From Owenia fusiformis (Eukaryota > Annelida > Polychaeta > Sabellida > Oweniidae), in contig CAIIXF020000011.1 of NCBI GenBank assembly GCA_903813345.2, forward strand, positions 4,490,571 to 4,550,570: a stretch of 60,000 bases of DNA, given 5' to 3'. Each line of letters starts with the position of its first letter. Position 1 is the stretch's first letter. This document shows positions 44,679 to 56,003 of the stretch, one piece after another. A program made the position numbers and the translations under genes. The notes below the pieces were generated by a model. It did not search any database. It was given only the letters and a program-made list of their open reading frames with translations, and was not told where the DNA came from.

Positions 44679-45204
44679 TATGGCAATGGACCCAAATTTT
44701 AGGAGGTGGTATGAGAATGCCCCCTTGTTAAACTTTTGAGGGATGGAATTAGTCAGATTTTTCGACTTTCTGGTATGAGAATGGTCATGGAAAATATGTT
44801 ATCTTACAATTATGGTATGGAATTGGTCGAGTAGTTACACATATCCTAATATGAGATTGTTTTGGTTCGTTTTCCTCAAAGATCGCCTTCTTCTTGGGAG
44901 CTTCTTCAGTTTAAATAAATAGCTTTTTCCCCAGGAAATATTATGGCAATGGACCCAAATTTATGGAGGTGGTATGAGAATGCCCCCTCGTTAAACTTTT
45001 GAGGGATGGAATTAGTCAGATTTTTCGACTTTCTGGTATGAGAATGGTCATGAAAAATATGTTATCTTACAATTATGGTATGGAATTGGTCGAGTAGTTA
45101 CACATATCCTAATATGAGATTGTTTTGGTTCGTTTTCCTCAAAGATCGCCTTCTTCTTAGGAGCTTCTTCAGTTTAAATAAATAGCTTTTTCCCCAGGAA
45201 ATAT
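44679..45204 (+). repeat. 263-bp tandem duplication
   Basis: TATGGCAATGGACCCAAATT starts at 44679 and at 44942. The two units agree almost base for base (a few substitutions such as CCCCCTTG/CCCCCTCG and CATGGAAA/CATGAAAA), including the closing CTTTTTCCCCAGGAAATATT. A CAG/G acceptor-like site ends each unit. Very low divergence implies a recent duplication. Confidence 0.93.
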
Positions 45205-46539
45205 TCTACTTTGGACCAGTCATGGCATTGGTCCTATATTTTGACATTTGGTATGGCATTGGTTTCATATTTGGGCATTTGGGATGGCTTTTGGGCACTA
45301 TATTGGTTGGTATGGGATCCGGGAACACATTCAAATTTGACATTTTGGTATGGGAATATTTTGATATCTGAGGGTTCAGCCTAGGACCCCTGCCAAATTT
45401 TGTACACAGTGAACCCCCCGGGTAGATATAGTGTCCTTCCCATAAGCTTCATGAATGTCCTTTATTGTATCCTGTTTTGATTTACCTAAGGGTATATAGA
45501 ACTTGATGCTGCTTCTAATTTGATGGTGAATATTATTGATATTCTGTTCAGCAGCCATGTTGTTGATGACATAATTTCTGCAGGGTTCATGGGTGTATAT
45601 ATTTTTCAATGATGTCATATGTCATCTGATCAATCTTAAAGTGCTGTGTGGTGTAATTGTATTCTAATGAATTGCTCCTTGATGTCATTTCCACCTTACA
45701 ATCTTCTCTTGATGTCATCAATAGGTGTTGCAAAGGTATCTTAGTACAACTGTTTATTTACCAACTACCAAAATGGATTCAAAAATAAAATCATGTATGA
45801 ATATGTTCATATTTTAAGTCGGTTATCTTGAAATTGTTTCGTGCAGACCTGAACCACCACGGGCCACCTTAGGCTCAACCCAGTACCACCTTTCTGTTAA
45901 AGAACATTCTTGTAACTCTCACAGTACATCAGTACAATACTAAACATTATACAGTAGAAAAGTTAGTCAGAAATATAAAAAAAAATTACAGCATTTTTAT
46001 CAATACTTATTGAATGCCCTGTACTGTGCACAACACACAGTATTGATATTTTTCTTGAGGATACAAAATTGTTCACCCTGTGCCATGTTCTTACTTTGTG
46101 AATTCCAGATTTTGGATAATCAGCCATTTTATCTTTCATTTTGATGTTTCGCTTTGTTATTTTTGTCAGAGTTTAGATTTATTAGAGTTAAAGTGCTAGC
46201 AAAGAAAGTAAAGTGTAAATCTTCTTTTCCTTACAATCCTTAAATAGAATAGATACCTGATCCACTACAGAAGTTATTGAGGATTTTAAGCTGTGGAAAT
46301 CTTCAAATTGATTTTATTGTCAAATAATTAGCCTTTTAATTCAAGGCATTAATATGTAATAACTCATTAGAAAATAAAAGTAATGCAAATTTTTTAAAAC
46401 AAAGCATGCACGTGACAGTTCTTTTTAGGAAGTACTCTATTTGTCGACTCTGTTTTTTTGGCTTCTTTAAAATCACAATACTAGTTATCACAAGGATTTT
46501 TTCTCACATGGACACAATATTCTTATTTTCACAATTTAG

Positions 46540-46913
46540 ACAAAGGGACAAGTCTTGGTTTGGAGAACAGCCTCCTGGGCTAATAATTTTGTTTCATGAA
46601 AAATATAGAAATAACTCCCAAACTAAATTATGAACATTCAAATGAGGATATTTAAATCTACAATATGTAAAAATATCAAAATTATCCGAAGCAGGCTTAA
46701 CATGCAGTAGATCGATTCAATAAAAGACAAGTCTCAGTTTGGAGAACAAAGTTCATCAGTCTACTGCGCAAATAATTTTTTTATGAAAAATATAGAAATA
46801 ACATCCAAATTGAATTATGAATATTCAAAAAAGGACATCTAAATCTACAATATGTAAAAATTTCAAAACTGTCCAAAGCAGGCATTACATGCAGTAGACT
46901 GATGAACTTCGAT
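46540..46913 (+). repeat. 187-bp duplication containing an inverted-repeat element
   Basis: AAAAATATAGAAATAAC occurs at about 46599 and 46786 with flanking words in the same order (GTTTGGAGAACA, CTACAATATGTAAAAAT, AAGCAGGC, CATGCAGTAGA). The second copy is bounded by AAGTTCATCAGTCTACTG near 46750 and its perfect inverted complement CAGTAGACTGATGAACTT near 46893. The 18-bp arms suggest a MITE of about 165 bases. Confidence 0.7.
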
Positions 46914-47721
46914 GACTGGTGAATCTCAAGTGGGTGCACCCCACTTGCTTCAATACTGGGAAAATCACTGTATTGATTCCTGTCTCGTCAGATTTAATGG
47001 TTATAACGTCCTGTTATGAGTTGATTCAACTTGCTAATTAAATAAAAGGGGTTGCGGAACTAAGTGACCGATCTATTAATTTCACCTTAATGAAGACAAA
47101 ACACGATTGATATTGAAAAACAAAATGAAGGTGTTTTCATTATAATATGATCATGAACTAGAGTGAATGATATACCCTGTGCTTTTTATCAACATTATCA
47201 GAGTGGCTGTAGCATTTAATACGTCCACAAAAATCAAAATAGCAATCTGTCTCTTATAAGTATATGACTATCATACATATGATTTTTTTGAACACTTGAA
47301 AATTGCTTGGCAAGTAATTAGCAGGAAAGGTAGCAAAATGTAAAAGGTGTTTCGTCATAAAAAGGGAGTTACCCGTGCCTTGTTATTACTTTTGGTCTGA
47401 GGCATAACTAAGATCTAGAAATAGACAAGGCATATCATTTTATATAAAGTAAGGCAAGTGTTAATAGGTGAAGCAAATAATGAGTTTAATTGAAAAAACT
47501 GAGTTAACAAAGTTAAATATGGCACATACCCTCATCTTGATTCACAAGATTGCAGTTGTTCCTACCTCTCTAAGCAAATCCAGTGGAAAGTGACGATGAC
47601 ATACCCCAACATCAGATATTATTCCAACAAGGTATAGAACTTAGAAACATACAGTATTTAGATGTTGTATATACTTTGTATTAAAACTTTGGAATAAAAA
47701 AGTTTTTTATTTGTACTCTAG

Positions 47722-47931
47722 GGTTATTCAAGCACAGCCAGAGCATTGCCAAAGCATATATTGCTGATGTCACACCTAAAGAGGACCAATCAGCTGCCTT
47801 CGGGACATTTGCTGCATATTCAAGCATCGGGTTTATCGTTGGTCCATTGTGTGGCGGTCATATTGCAAGTCTACCAGGAGGCTTCTCTATTGTTGCGGCA
47901 ATCGGGGCATTCATATTTGTCATTAATGCAG
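47722..47931 (+). CDS. MFSD9: MFSD9-like major facilitator, coding exon 5
   Basis: A 210-base exon from after CTCTAG to before GTACGT, phase 1 to phase 1. It encodes LFKHSQSIAKAYIADVTPKE (loop 4-5 and helix 5), DQSAAFGTFAAYSSIGFIVGP (helix 5, with the conserved GP pair), LCGGHIASLPGGFSIVAAIG and AFIFVINA (helix 6). The FKH.QSI.KA...D...E pattern and GF..GP..GG are strongly MFSD9-like. It completes the N-terminal six-helix half. Confidence 0.95.
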
Positions 47932-49852
47932 GTACGTGGAATCATTTTGATATATTACATGCACATTGAATGAAAATATTCAATTTATCATGGAAATGTC
48001 TTAAATAATTTGGCAACATATTTCATAGTTTTATAATATTTGAAGCAATGAAACTTCTTAAGTAATTTTTAAATTTACTTGTTTTTTAGTTTTATCAAAT
48101 CTGAAGGCATGATAAAGGGTGCTTTATTTTTATTCATCCATTTTGTTCTTGATAACTGCTGTTAAGGCAGTAAATACTCCTGCCTGCAAAGCCTGTGCTT
48201 TAACTTCAGTTATTTTAATTCTCCTTAATTTCTTTAAAATTTGAATAAAGTGTCTGATTTTCTTGCATTTCTGTACAATTTAGAGTTTCGACTACATGCC
48301 TATTTACTTAATTCCTTGCTAACTCCACAGTTTCCCTGTTTATTTCCAATTTTAAAACATGACCTCAAGATGATTTTTCTCACTGGCAGCCATATTTAAA
48401 TAGCTTCCCTTAATGATTGATGACTACTATAACAGTACTTTCTGTTTGAATTGTTCAGTTAATGCAATAAACTTTATAGCTCTTTATGGCAAAACTATTT
48501 TTTATATGCTTGGAAGATATTAATTATAGGTAATGTAAAGCATTTCATTATGGAGTTAAAGTAGCACTCTCTGTATCTGCAACTATTTCTAACTATTTTA
48601 GACAAGGCATTAATATGGAAAATTTCACCACCTGCCATTTATTACAGAATGCAGGCCACAAAACATTATTAACATTATTTTTCAAATAATACAAAAGTGC
48701 CTCTCTAGTTTAGTTTAGTGATTTTGAATCAGATAATACAAACAGTGCCTCTTTAAATTGAACTGATTTTGAATCAAATAATGCAAACAGTGCTTCTTTA
48801 ATTGAGTGATTTTTAATCAAATAATGCAAACATTGCCTCTTTAATTGAGTGGTTTTGAATCAAATAATGCAAACATTGCCTCTTTAATTGAGTGGTTTTG
48901 AATCAAATAATGCAAACAGAGAAACAAAAATGAGTGATTTATGTTAGGTATTTGCTATGTAGTTATTCTTAATGGATTATTCAAATTTCCACATTATGAG
49001 AGTAATAGAAATATCAGTCTTACATTGAATCGATTCATGGAAACAGTTTAACCCCGTGAATGCCAAGTTTAACCCCTTGAATGCCAATGATATGTCAGTC
49101 ACCGAATTTCTCACTAAAATGGCTCCAACTTTAACTTTTCTAAGTTATGTCATTTTCTATGTTCAGTGATATTACCAAAATGAACATCAAACGAAAGATA
49201 GAAATATGGCAAACCCCCAAAAATAATAAATGCTCTGGTATTCGAGAAGTTTTTACTGACGATTTTTTAGAGAAAATTATAGAGGATGCACATACCGAAG
49301 AACTTTGTTTAATCCCACTTTACAATATACTAATATAGGCATAGTTTTAAGATGGTTTCAGTTAATGCAAACATTTCAATATGTGTGTAATGTAAGAAAA
49401 AAACAAATTGTAAAGTATTTTTTTAAATTTTGAAGGGAATCTTTCAAATCCTAAAATTGCCGTAGTTAAGTGGAACACAAGTAGCATTAGTTGCCAGGTC
49501 AATGATTTAGGTCATATGGTGGGCAGGCATGTCACCAGATTGGGTTGAATTCAATTAGACCTTTCCAGTAAATCCTGACCCCTATTTGTGAACCAAGGAA
49601 ACTAGGGTATATTTGCTAGATTTATGATGTCGTACTCTACAGCCAGCAATGTTTGTAAACAAAATTGAAAGAAGTTTTTGAAAATTAGCAATATTTTAAT
49701 CCTATTTCTGCACTGATATTGTAAGAATGACATCATAACCAATAGATGGCATGATTTACTAGATTGGTCTATTTATGACTTGTTCGTGAATGTGTAGCTG
49801 GGCGATAGATGACTTTTAGCAAAAACTTTAAGTAACATATTTTTATTTTCAG
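47932..49852 (+). other. MFSD9: MFSD9 intron 5
   Basis: 1,921 bases, GTACGT to TTTTCAG, phase 1. It contains a 43-bp tandem array at 48690-48925. An open frame at 49147-49338 reads FSDITKMNIKRKIEIWQTPK but is not recognised and has no splice support. Confidence 0.9.
48690..48925 (+). repeat. 43-bp tandem repeat
   Basis: About five units with GCCTCTTTAATTGAGTGGTT, TTGAATCAAATAATGCAAAC and ATT. The last three copies are almost identical. Confidence 0.9.
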
Positions 49853-50577
49853 CTATTCTTTGGTATTTTGTGCCAGAAGCTGTGCCGACTAAATCAGAAA
49901 TAGATGGCATTACTAGAGAGGAGTCGACTGTCAATTTGCGACGTTTCAATGGTGATGAACTCAACTTCAGCCCTGGTCAATTTATCGACAATTTCAAGAA
50001 AATATCTTGGGACCTATTATGGGATATATTCTTGATAAAATTTTTGCAAGGTTTCGGTGTGATGATTTATAGATCAAACTTCATACTGATGTTAGATTAT
50101 CGTTATCAAACGACACCTGCGATGAACGGATATATCATCTCATACAGCGGCATCATCGGGGCATTAAGTGGATTTTTAGTTGGAAAAATATGTGGATTCT
50201 ACAAAAATGACGCAAAATTGTTATGCCACACTGCCATTGTCCAAATGTTTATGTTCCTTGCATTAACATATGCGCCATCTATATGGGTTCTTATTTTATT
50301 TTTGACTCCCCTTGGGGTAGCAAACCAAGTAGCAAGGGTATGTGTGACTAATATTATGCTTCGTAAAAGTGCTAATACAGATACTGGGGCCTTAATGGGT
50401 CTCGGGCAAAGTACAATGTCTCTAGGACGTATGTTGTCTCCCGCTATTGGAGGATTCGCTCAGGAGTTTAGTATATATGGCCCGGGTTGGATAGCTGTTG
50501 GTTCAGCAGGTTTAGCTGTTATTATTCAAATTCTGTTTTTAAAAGATCCCCAGAATGATAAAAAGAAAACAAATTAA
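49853..50577 (+). CDS. MFSD9: MFSD9-like major facilitator, coding exon 6 (C-terminal half)
   Basis: Last exon, from after TTTTCAG to the TAA at 50575-50577, encoding residues 175-415. It holds the end of helix 6 (ILWYFVPEA) and a short charged central loop (residues about 182-228). The second six-helix bundle follows, starting at ISWDLLWDIFLIKFLQGFGV and including the MFSD9-typical YRSNFILML, MNGYIISYSG, GALMGLGQSTMSLGRMLSP and GGFAQEFSIYGPGW. It ends with a lysine-rich cytoplasmic tail (DPQNDKKKTN). The central loop is shorter than in vertebrates, which accounts for most of the smaller total size. Having the whole C-terminal half in one exon also fits MFSD9 gene organisation as I know it, although I could not check this. 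Confidence 0.95.
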
Positions 50578-50684
50578 TAAAAAATATAAATAACTCTCTA
50601 TTTTACAAAAATTAAAATTTGAAAATGAATCATGATAAAGTGAATCCAAAATCAGTGAACTCCGATATTGATTCATGTTTTACA

Positions 50685-50690
50685 AATAAA
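50685..50690 (+). promoter_or_regulatory. candidate MFSD9 polyadenylation signal
   Basis: AATAAA about 108 bases after the MFSD9 stop codon, the first clear hexamer in the 3' flank. It implies a short 3' UTR. AT-rich context makes chance occurrence possible. Confidence 0.4.
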
Positions 50691-50763
50691 AAAAACTTGA
50701 CATGAATATTTCATTGGAATTAAGTAGCTTAAAATCTTGTAGAATTTAGACAAATGTTCCACA

Positions 50764-50874
50764 TACAGTAAAACATGTGTAATTTGAAAAGCTTTGTTAC
50801 ATCAGAATAGTGTTCCACTTGAAAGGTGTTCCACAGAGTTTGCTTTTACCCTAAATAAGCAAGATTTTACTGTA
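50764..50874. mobile_element. 111-bp TIR element, TACAGTAAAAC family
   Basis: TACAGTAAAACATG at the left and AAGATTTTACTGTA at the right are inverted, with TA tips. It contains GTGTTCCAC and GGTGTTCCAC words like its relatives at 25542-25736 and 51135-51285. Confidence 0.6.
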
Positions 50875-51134
50875 CTTCACCTGAACATAAATTAATGATA
50901 AGTCATTATTATCAATATTCGTCAAAATGCTCAATGAACTGAGAAACAACCCTGTGATTATTGTATGAATTTATTGTACTGATTATTGTATGAATTTATT
51001 GTATTGATTGTCATTGTATGAATGTGCTTAAAAGGCAGAATCAGAGATATGGGGAGTAACAAAAGATTCAAAATGCAAAAATTTGTAAACAAAATGTGGT
51101 GGTTTCCAATCACATCGACGGAAAAATAACCATA

Positions 51135-51440
51135 TAATGTAAAACCTGTATATGATGAACACCAATAGAGTCACAACAAAGTGTAGATTTTATACAGGAG
51201 CCAGGATGCTAAATGTGTCTTGAAGTGTTTACTTAACACATGCGTTCATAAAAGAGAGGTGTTCACTAAGACAGGTTTTACTGTAAATACAAAAATTTTT
51301 ATTTTTATATTTGGAATAAACTTAAGTATCTAGGTAAAATATTCCAAAACTGAAAAATATTTTGTAAAGGTTGCTTGCTTGATTCTCAAGGTATGAGTTG
51401 CTCCAACTTAATTTGTTTTAACCACTTGGAATTCGAATAT
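51135..51440 (+). repeat. dispersed repeat with GTGTTCAC motifs, copy 2, incl. TIR element
   Basis: AATGTAAAACCTGTATATGA near 51137 and ACAGGTTTTACTGTA at 51271-51285 are inverted. GAGGTGTTCACTAAGACAGG lies inside. The following block CTTGATTCTCAAGGTATGAG, then TTGCTCCAACTT and GGAATTCGAA (51371-51440), is shared with 6871-6930, so the two loci carry the same composite unit. Confidence 0.6.
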
Positions 51441-52950
51441 GAAGGTTGCTAGCAAAATTTGAATCTGTCTCTAAATATTTCCACAATCAAAAGGATAATC
51501 ATAAACATAAATATGTTGAACAATTACATGAGAACAATCAGTATTGGTATAGGCTTCATAAGATAATTTTGGTGATTTTATTTGTATTTATTTATTTGTA
51601 AAAATGTCAAAATTGTCATGTTATTTGTGTATTTAATTTGGTATGTACCAGTGTATTACAAAATCGTTATGTACTTAGTACTTAGATAAAGCGTGTGTCA
51701 TATTAATTGGAGCGTATTGAATAAATGTTGTATCTCCTGCTTCAGCCAGGGAATGGGTAGATATCATATTCCCCTCGGATTTGAGTTCTATTATTTATGC
51801 AGTTTCAGAGTGTGATTTTATAGCTAGGCATATTATCGAAACAAAATTGGAAAAAAATCAAATTTATTTTTTGGGGAAATTGCAAACTGTGATGAAAAGG
51901 AAAGTGAATTTACTTACATATACTGTGCTCACAAATATCTCATATCACTCTACCTTGCATTTGGTGTTCATGAGCAACCCATCTGGCATATTAGTAATGT
52001 TATGTAATTTGTTCTTATTTGTCTGTTCCTTATTAATGGCTTATTGGATGACTGTTAGATGTTAATAAGGTACTTTCAAAAATATACTAAACAATACAAT
52101 TAGACAAACAGAGTATCTTATGCATTTCTAGGGGTTAGGTATAGTAGAGTGATATGTGTAAAATGGATAAGTAAGCGCACTAGCCAACATCATATTTGAA
52201 AATTGTATCATGTTGAAGCGTGCTTTAGAATCCTCCAAGAATGAGCTACTACACCAGTTTTGTATTGCTAGGCTATGAAAGTGCATTCCCCGTGGGAAAT
52301 ATTTATATCCTTCTTGGTCCCTAGTGGATAAATAGCATATCCATGCCAAACGTTGATGATTTGAAATACAATTTATTTTTGTATAAAAGAGTTAATTTGA
52401 AATACAAAGAATATATACATTTAATAAATGTGTTTTGTTTTGTGCTCATTATTAAACGCTTGCCAGGGACTCTCGCTAATAGTCCCATGGGTGTTTATTT
52501 GAAAGGCAAATGTATTGGAATGAGAAATCCCTTTTAAAGCCATGGTCGTTCTTTTTAAATGCTTTCAAATAACCCTCCAGTGGACAAAGCATTTGAGAAA
52601 GGTATTATTTTACATTGAAAATGCCACTATAAGTGTATTGCAAAAATTAATAATATATTTTAAGTGGTTACTCCCATTCTGGTAGAATACACTCCTATCC
52701 ATAGGCTAAGGTCGATAGAAATGATTTTTAAATAAATATGGCATGGTAAGATAATACTTGATTCTGATGGTGCTGCCATCTTTATATCGCCCCAGAACCT
52801 ATGCTCCCATTCATATGTTTGATTTCCCCTTTGCAGACATTTCTTGCTTAAACTAAATTAAAAGGATCTGCGCTTAAAATGAACACATTCCAAAATTCAT
52901 CTCATGCACCATGATTCATAATTGATTTCTAATCCAAAAATGTTTGCTCG
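51441..52950. other. intergenic sequence without a recognised gene
   Basis: AT-rich. An open frame of 94 codons at 51781-52065 starts at TTG and has a hydrophobic end (LFLFVCSLLMAYW), but no homology is recognised. No splice-supported exon was seen. Confidence 0.5.
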
Positions 52951-52957
52951 GGCCACG

Positions 52958-53362
52958 AACTTAGTACCCCGGACAGGTTCAAAGATGCAGTTGTGTTTTT
53001 ACTCTATAATATATTTGCATTGGAACAACAATTCTTATTGAAATTTTCAAGGTTTACTCTGGAGACAATTTCTAAAATGGAAATTAAATGTTTTCATCAA
53101 CATTCCTTATCTTCTGATTTTGATTGACAATATTCGAAACGACGTTAAAAGTTCAATTGTTCAAGCAAAACCTGTTTTTCATTGACAGTGAAGCGTTTTT
53201 GTAAAAAGCCTATCAAAATCACAAGATTTGGAATTTTGATAAAACATTTAATTTCCATTTTGAAAATTGTCTCCAGAATATATCTTGAAAATTTCAATGA
53301 GAATGGTTGTAAAAACAAAACTGCATCATTGAACCTGTCCCGGGTATTAAGTTTAGACCTAT
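52958..53362. repeat. long inverted repeat, arms about 125-145 bp
   Basis: Left arm 52958-53100 carries ACTTAGTACCCCGGACAGGT, TCAAAGATGCAGTT, TTGAAATTTTCAAG, CTGGAGACAATTT and TGGAAATTAAATGTTTT. Right arm 53238-53362 is its inverted complement, with scattered mismatches and an extra about 20 bases in the left arm. The spacer is about 137 bases. It would fold into a long hairpin if transcribed. It may be two opposed copies of a repeat or a fold-back element. Confidence 0.8.
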
Positions 53363-53867
53363 AAAAGTCAGTCATTCTTCAGATAATAGAGAAGTTTCGA
53401 TAAAAGTTTTTTCGAAAACGTTTACGTAAACTTGTACTTTAAACGGTCTTGACACACTTAAATCAATTTGAAATTGGTTTTAATGAATTGTTCCCAGTTG
53501 ACATGAATAGTTTCCGAATTGTTCACTTCATTCATCAATTAGTGACTGCAAATGTAATATCTGTTGCATCGTTGTAATCTGTGCATTATCAACTCAATAT
53601 TTAGCTCTTGTGGGGCGGTGTTCTACAAACAAGACCCTTTAACGTGGTTCATCACACGGACGAGGGAACGATTATTTCATAGTTCTTTAAAAATATATAA
53701 AGTTTTGAATTCAAATTTATATTCATTTAAGCGAAGCCATTTAAGAATGTAAATACTTTCTATGTGCAGTGAAGTGGAGAAAAGGCATGAATCATGATTA
53801 GGTGATGTAGCATGCTGTTTCGAGTTGAGCAAAGATTCGCGTATGTTAGTATGTGTAGGCCTTGTTT

Positions 53868-53990
53868 ATGCCCTGGTCACATTTGCTCCGATTTTCAGCA
53901 CCGGTGCCCGACCGATGAATATTTGTTCAAAATATATACTCAATCGGTCGGGCGCCGTAGTAAAAATCGGGGCAAATGTGACCATGGCAT
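53868..53990. mobile_element. 123-bp near-palindromic MITE
   Basis: ATGCCCTGGTCACATTTGCT at the left and the inverted AGCAAATGTGACC-type right arm pair for about 50 bases with few mismatches (both arms include CCGATTTT and CCCGACCGAT), leaving a loop of only about 20 bases. Overlapping + frames here are incidental. Confidence 0.8.
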
Positions 53991-54267
53991 CAGTGAGTGA
54001 GTTTTATGAATAGAGAAGTCAATATTGGATCTACACGCAAACCCTCACATACCCATGCGTGTCGACCAATGAACCGCGATCTCTCAAAATTGATAAGCTG
54101 AATACGTAAAGTATCCAACCCAAAACTTAGACTACCATTTTGATTCACGTATCAAGCTAATCTGTGCTAGCGATTATCGGAGCATAATAAGTCCTCTACA
54201 GTTTGTACAGGGTGTTTCATACGTTCATGTCTCCAAAGTCAGTTTGAGATGAGATAGACTTATAATG

Positions 54268-56003
54268 CAGGCCCGTAAGACACTTTTCTCCTAGGGGGGT
54301 GCGGTTTTTAGCTTACTAAAGAGAATATAAAATTGTCAATTTTTTTGCCGCGTAAATCAAATCGCGTAAGTCAGAGGGGGGGGGGGCTCAGTTACTCCCT
54401 ATATTAGTTTGGAATTAACAAATGCAATTTCCAAACGTTCCAATTGTTTTGTGGGGGGTGTGAGGAGTGGTCCACTCCCCCTAGAAAATTTTACAGTTTT
54501 GAGATGCTATTTGGTGCTTTCTGGGCACTTTCAAAGTGTAAGTTTCCAAGTAGTACGCCACCACCATGGGAATATGATTTGAGTGAATAAAAAACCGAGC
54601 ATTCAGGGGGGTCTGGGGGAAAATTGTGAAATTTGGTTGTATTTGGAGCGAATTTGCAACCATCTGGTACGCCTGTGCGTTATGAGTCAATAAGAAAATG
54701 TGTATTTTTTTCAAATTCTTTTTGGGTGTCAAAGTCAATGAGAGGGTGAAGTGGGGTGTGGTGCCAGTAGGGGAGCAAGGGGTTGTCCCCCAGAAACATT
54801 GACCATATCAAGGTGCTATTTGATGATGTCTGGGCACTTAAAAAATGTCTGAGACAATACATGAAATTCAGAATATTTTCTTTTGTTTTGTGGGGGATGT
54901 GAGGGGTGGCTAGCTCTCCTAGAAATTTTTACAATTTAAAGATGATATTTGGTGCTTCTGGGCACTTTTAAAGTGTATTAGTCAATAAAAACATTGAAAA
55001 ACAATCACAATTTTCAAATTTTGGGGTAGTCAAAGGGGGGGGGGGTTGCCAAAGGGGGAGGTGGGGCTGGGGTGCCAGAGGGGAGCAAGTGTTTGTTCCC
55101 CATATCAAAATTTACGATATCAAGGTGCTATTCGATGAAGTTTGGGCACTTTAAAAGTGTCTGTGCCTAAAAGTGCCTATTTCCCAAGAAAATTTTACAA
55201 TTTTAAGATGCTATTTGGTGCTTTCTGGGCACTTTAGTCAATAAAGTCAATAACAATTTAAATTTTTTTTTTTTTGGGGGGGGGGGGGTGTTAAGGGGGG
55301 GGGGCTGCCAGAAGGGGAGGTGGAGTGGGGATGCCAGAGGGCAAATAAGTGTTAGTCTTCCAGAATCATTAACTTTATCAAGGAGCTATTTGATGATGTC
55401 TGGGCAATTTAAAAGTGTCTGAGACAATACATAAAACAAATTCAGAACTTTTCCATTGTTTTGTTTGGGGTGTGAGTGGTGGCCCACTCCCCCTAGAAAA
55501 TTTTACAATTTTACAACGCAATTGGTGCTTTCTGGGCACTTTCAAAGTGTATGAGTCAATTAAAGAATTTGAGAAAATCACAATTTTTTTTTTGGGGGGG
55601 GGGGGGGGTCAAGGGGGGGGGCGCCAGAGGGGGGGGGGTCTATGCAAGTGCAAGAGGGGAGCAAGTCCCCCAGAAACACTAACTATATCAATGAGCTATT
55701 TGATGATGTCTGGGCACTTTAAAAGTGTCTGAGACAAAACACTAAAATAAATTTAGAACTTTTCCATTGTTTTGTGGGGGGTGTGAGGGGTGGCCAATAC
55801 CCCTAGAAAATTATACAATTTTAAGATGCTATTTGGTGCTTTCTGGGTACTTTCAAAGTGTATGAGTCAATGAAAAAAAAATTACAAAAAAAATATTTTT
55901 CAAAAAAAAAAAATTTCAAATTTTTTTTTCAAATTTATTTTGGGGGGTGACAAAGGGGGGTGCGGTCGCACCCATCGCACCCCCCCCCCATCTGACGGCC
56001 CTG
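54268..56003. mobile_element. 1.7-kb element with TIRs and G-run-rich internal tandem repeats
   Basis: The left end CAGGCCCGTAAGA and inverted right end CAGGGCCGTCAGA match at 11 of 13 bases. Both continue into GGGGGGTGCG. TAATG flanks both sides (54263-54267, 56004-56008) as a possible 5-bp duplication. The interior is about four diverged units of roughly 300-350 bases, each with TTTGGTGCTTTCTGGGCACT, AAAGTGTCTGAGACAATACA, a CCCCCTAGAAAATTTTACA block and homopolymer G runs of up to 14. No transposase frame is found. Superfamily is uncertain; hAT-like termini are the nearest match by eye. Confidence 0.6.

Larger units (their letters stand above)
42923..47721 (+). other. MFSD9: MFSD9 intron 4 (about 4.8 kb)
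   Basis: GTAAGA to ACTCTAG, phase 1. It contains a dispersed-repeat copy (42985-43125), a small inverted-repeat element (43747-43823), a 263-bp tandem duplication (44679-45204) and a compound duplicated/inverted segment (46540-46913). No further in-frame exon was found. Confidence 0.9.

Noticed and set aside
51781-52065. 94-codon frame with a hydrophobic C terminus as an extra MFSD9 exon or membrane protein
   Set aside because: MFSD9 already ends at 50577 with a complete C-terminal bundle, the frame starts at TTG, and no splice sites or homology support it.
54481-55732. Short frames with SPPETLTISMS or LENFTILQRN sequence as genes
   Set aside because: They arise from the tandem units and G/C homopolymers of the 1.7-kb element.
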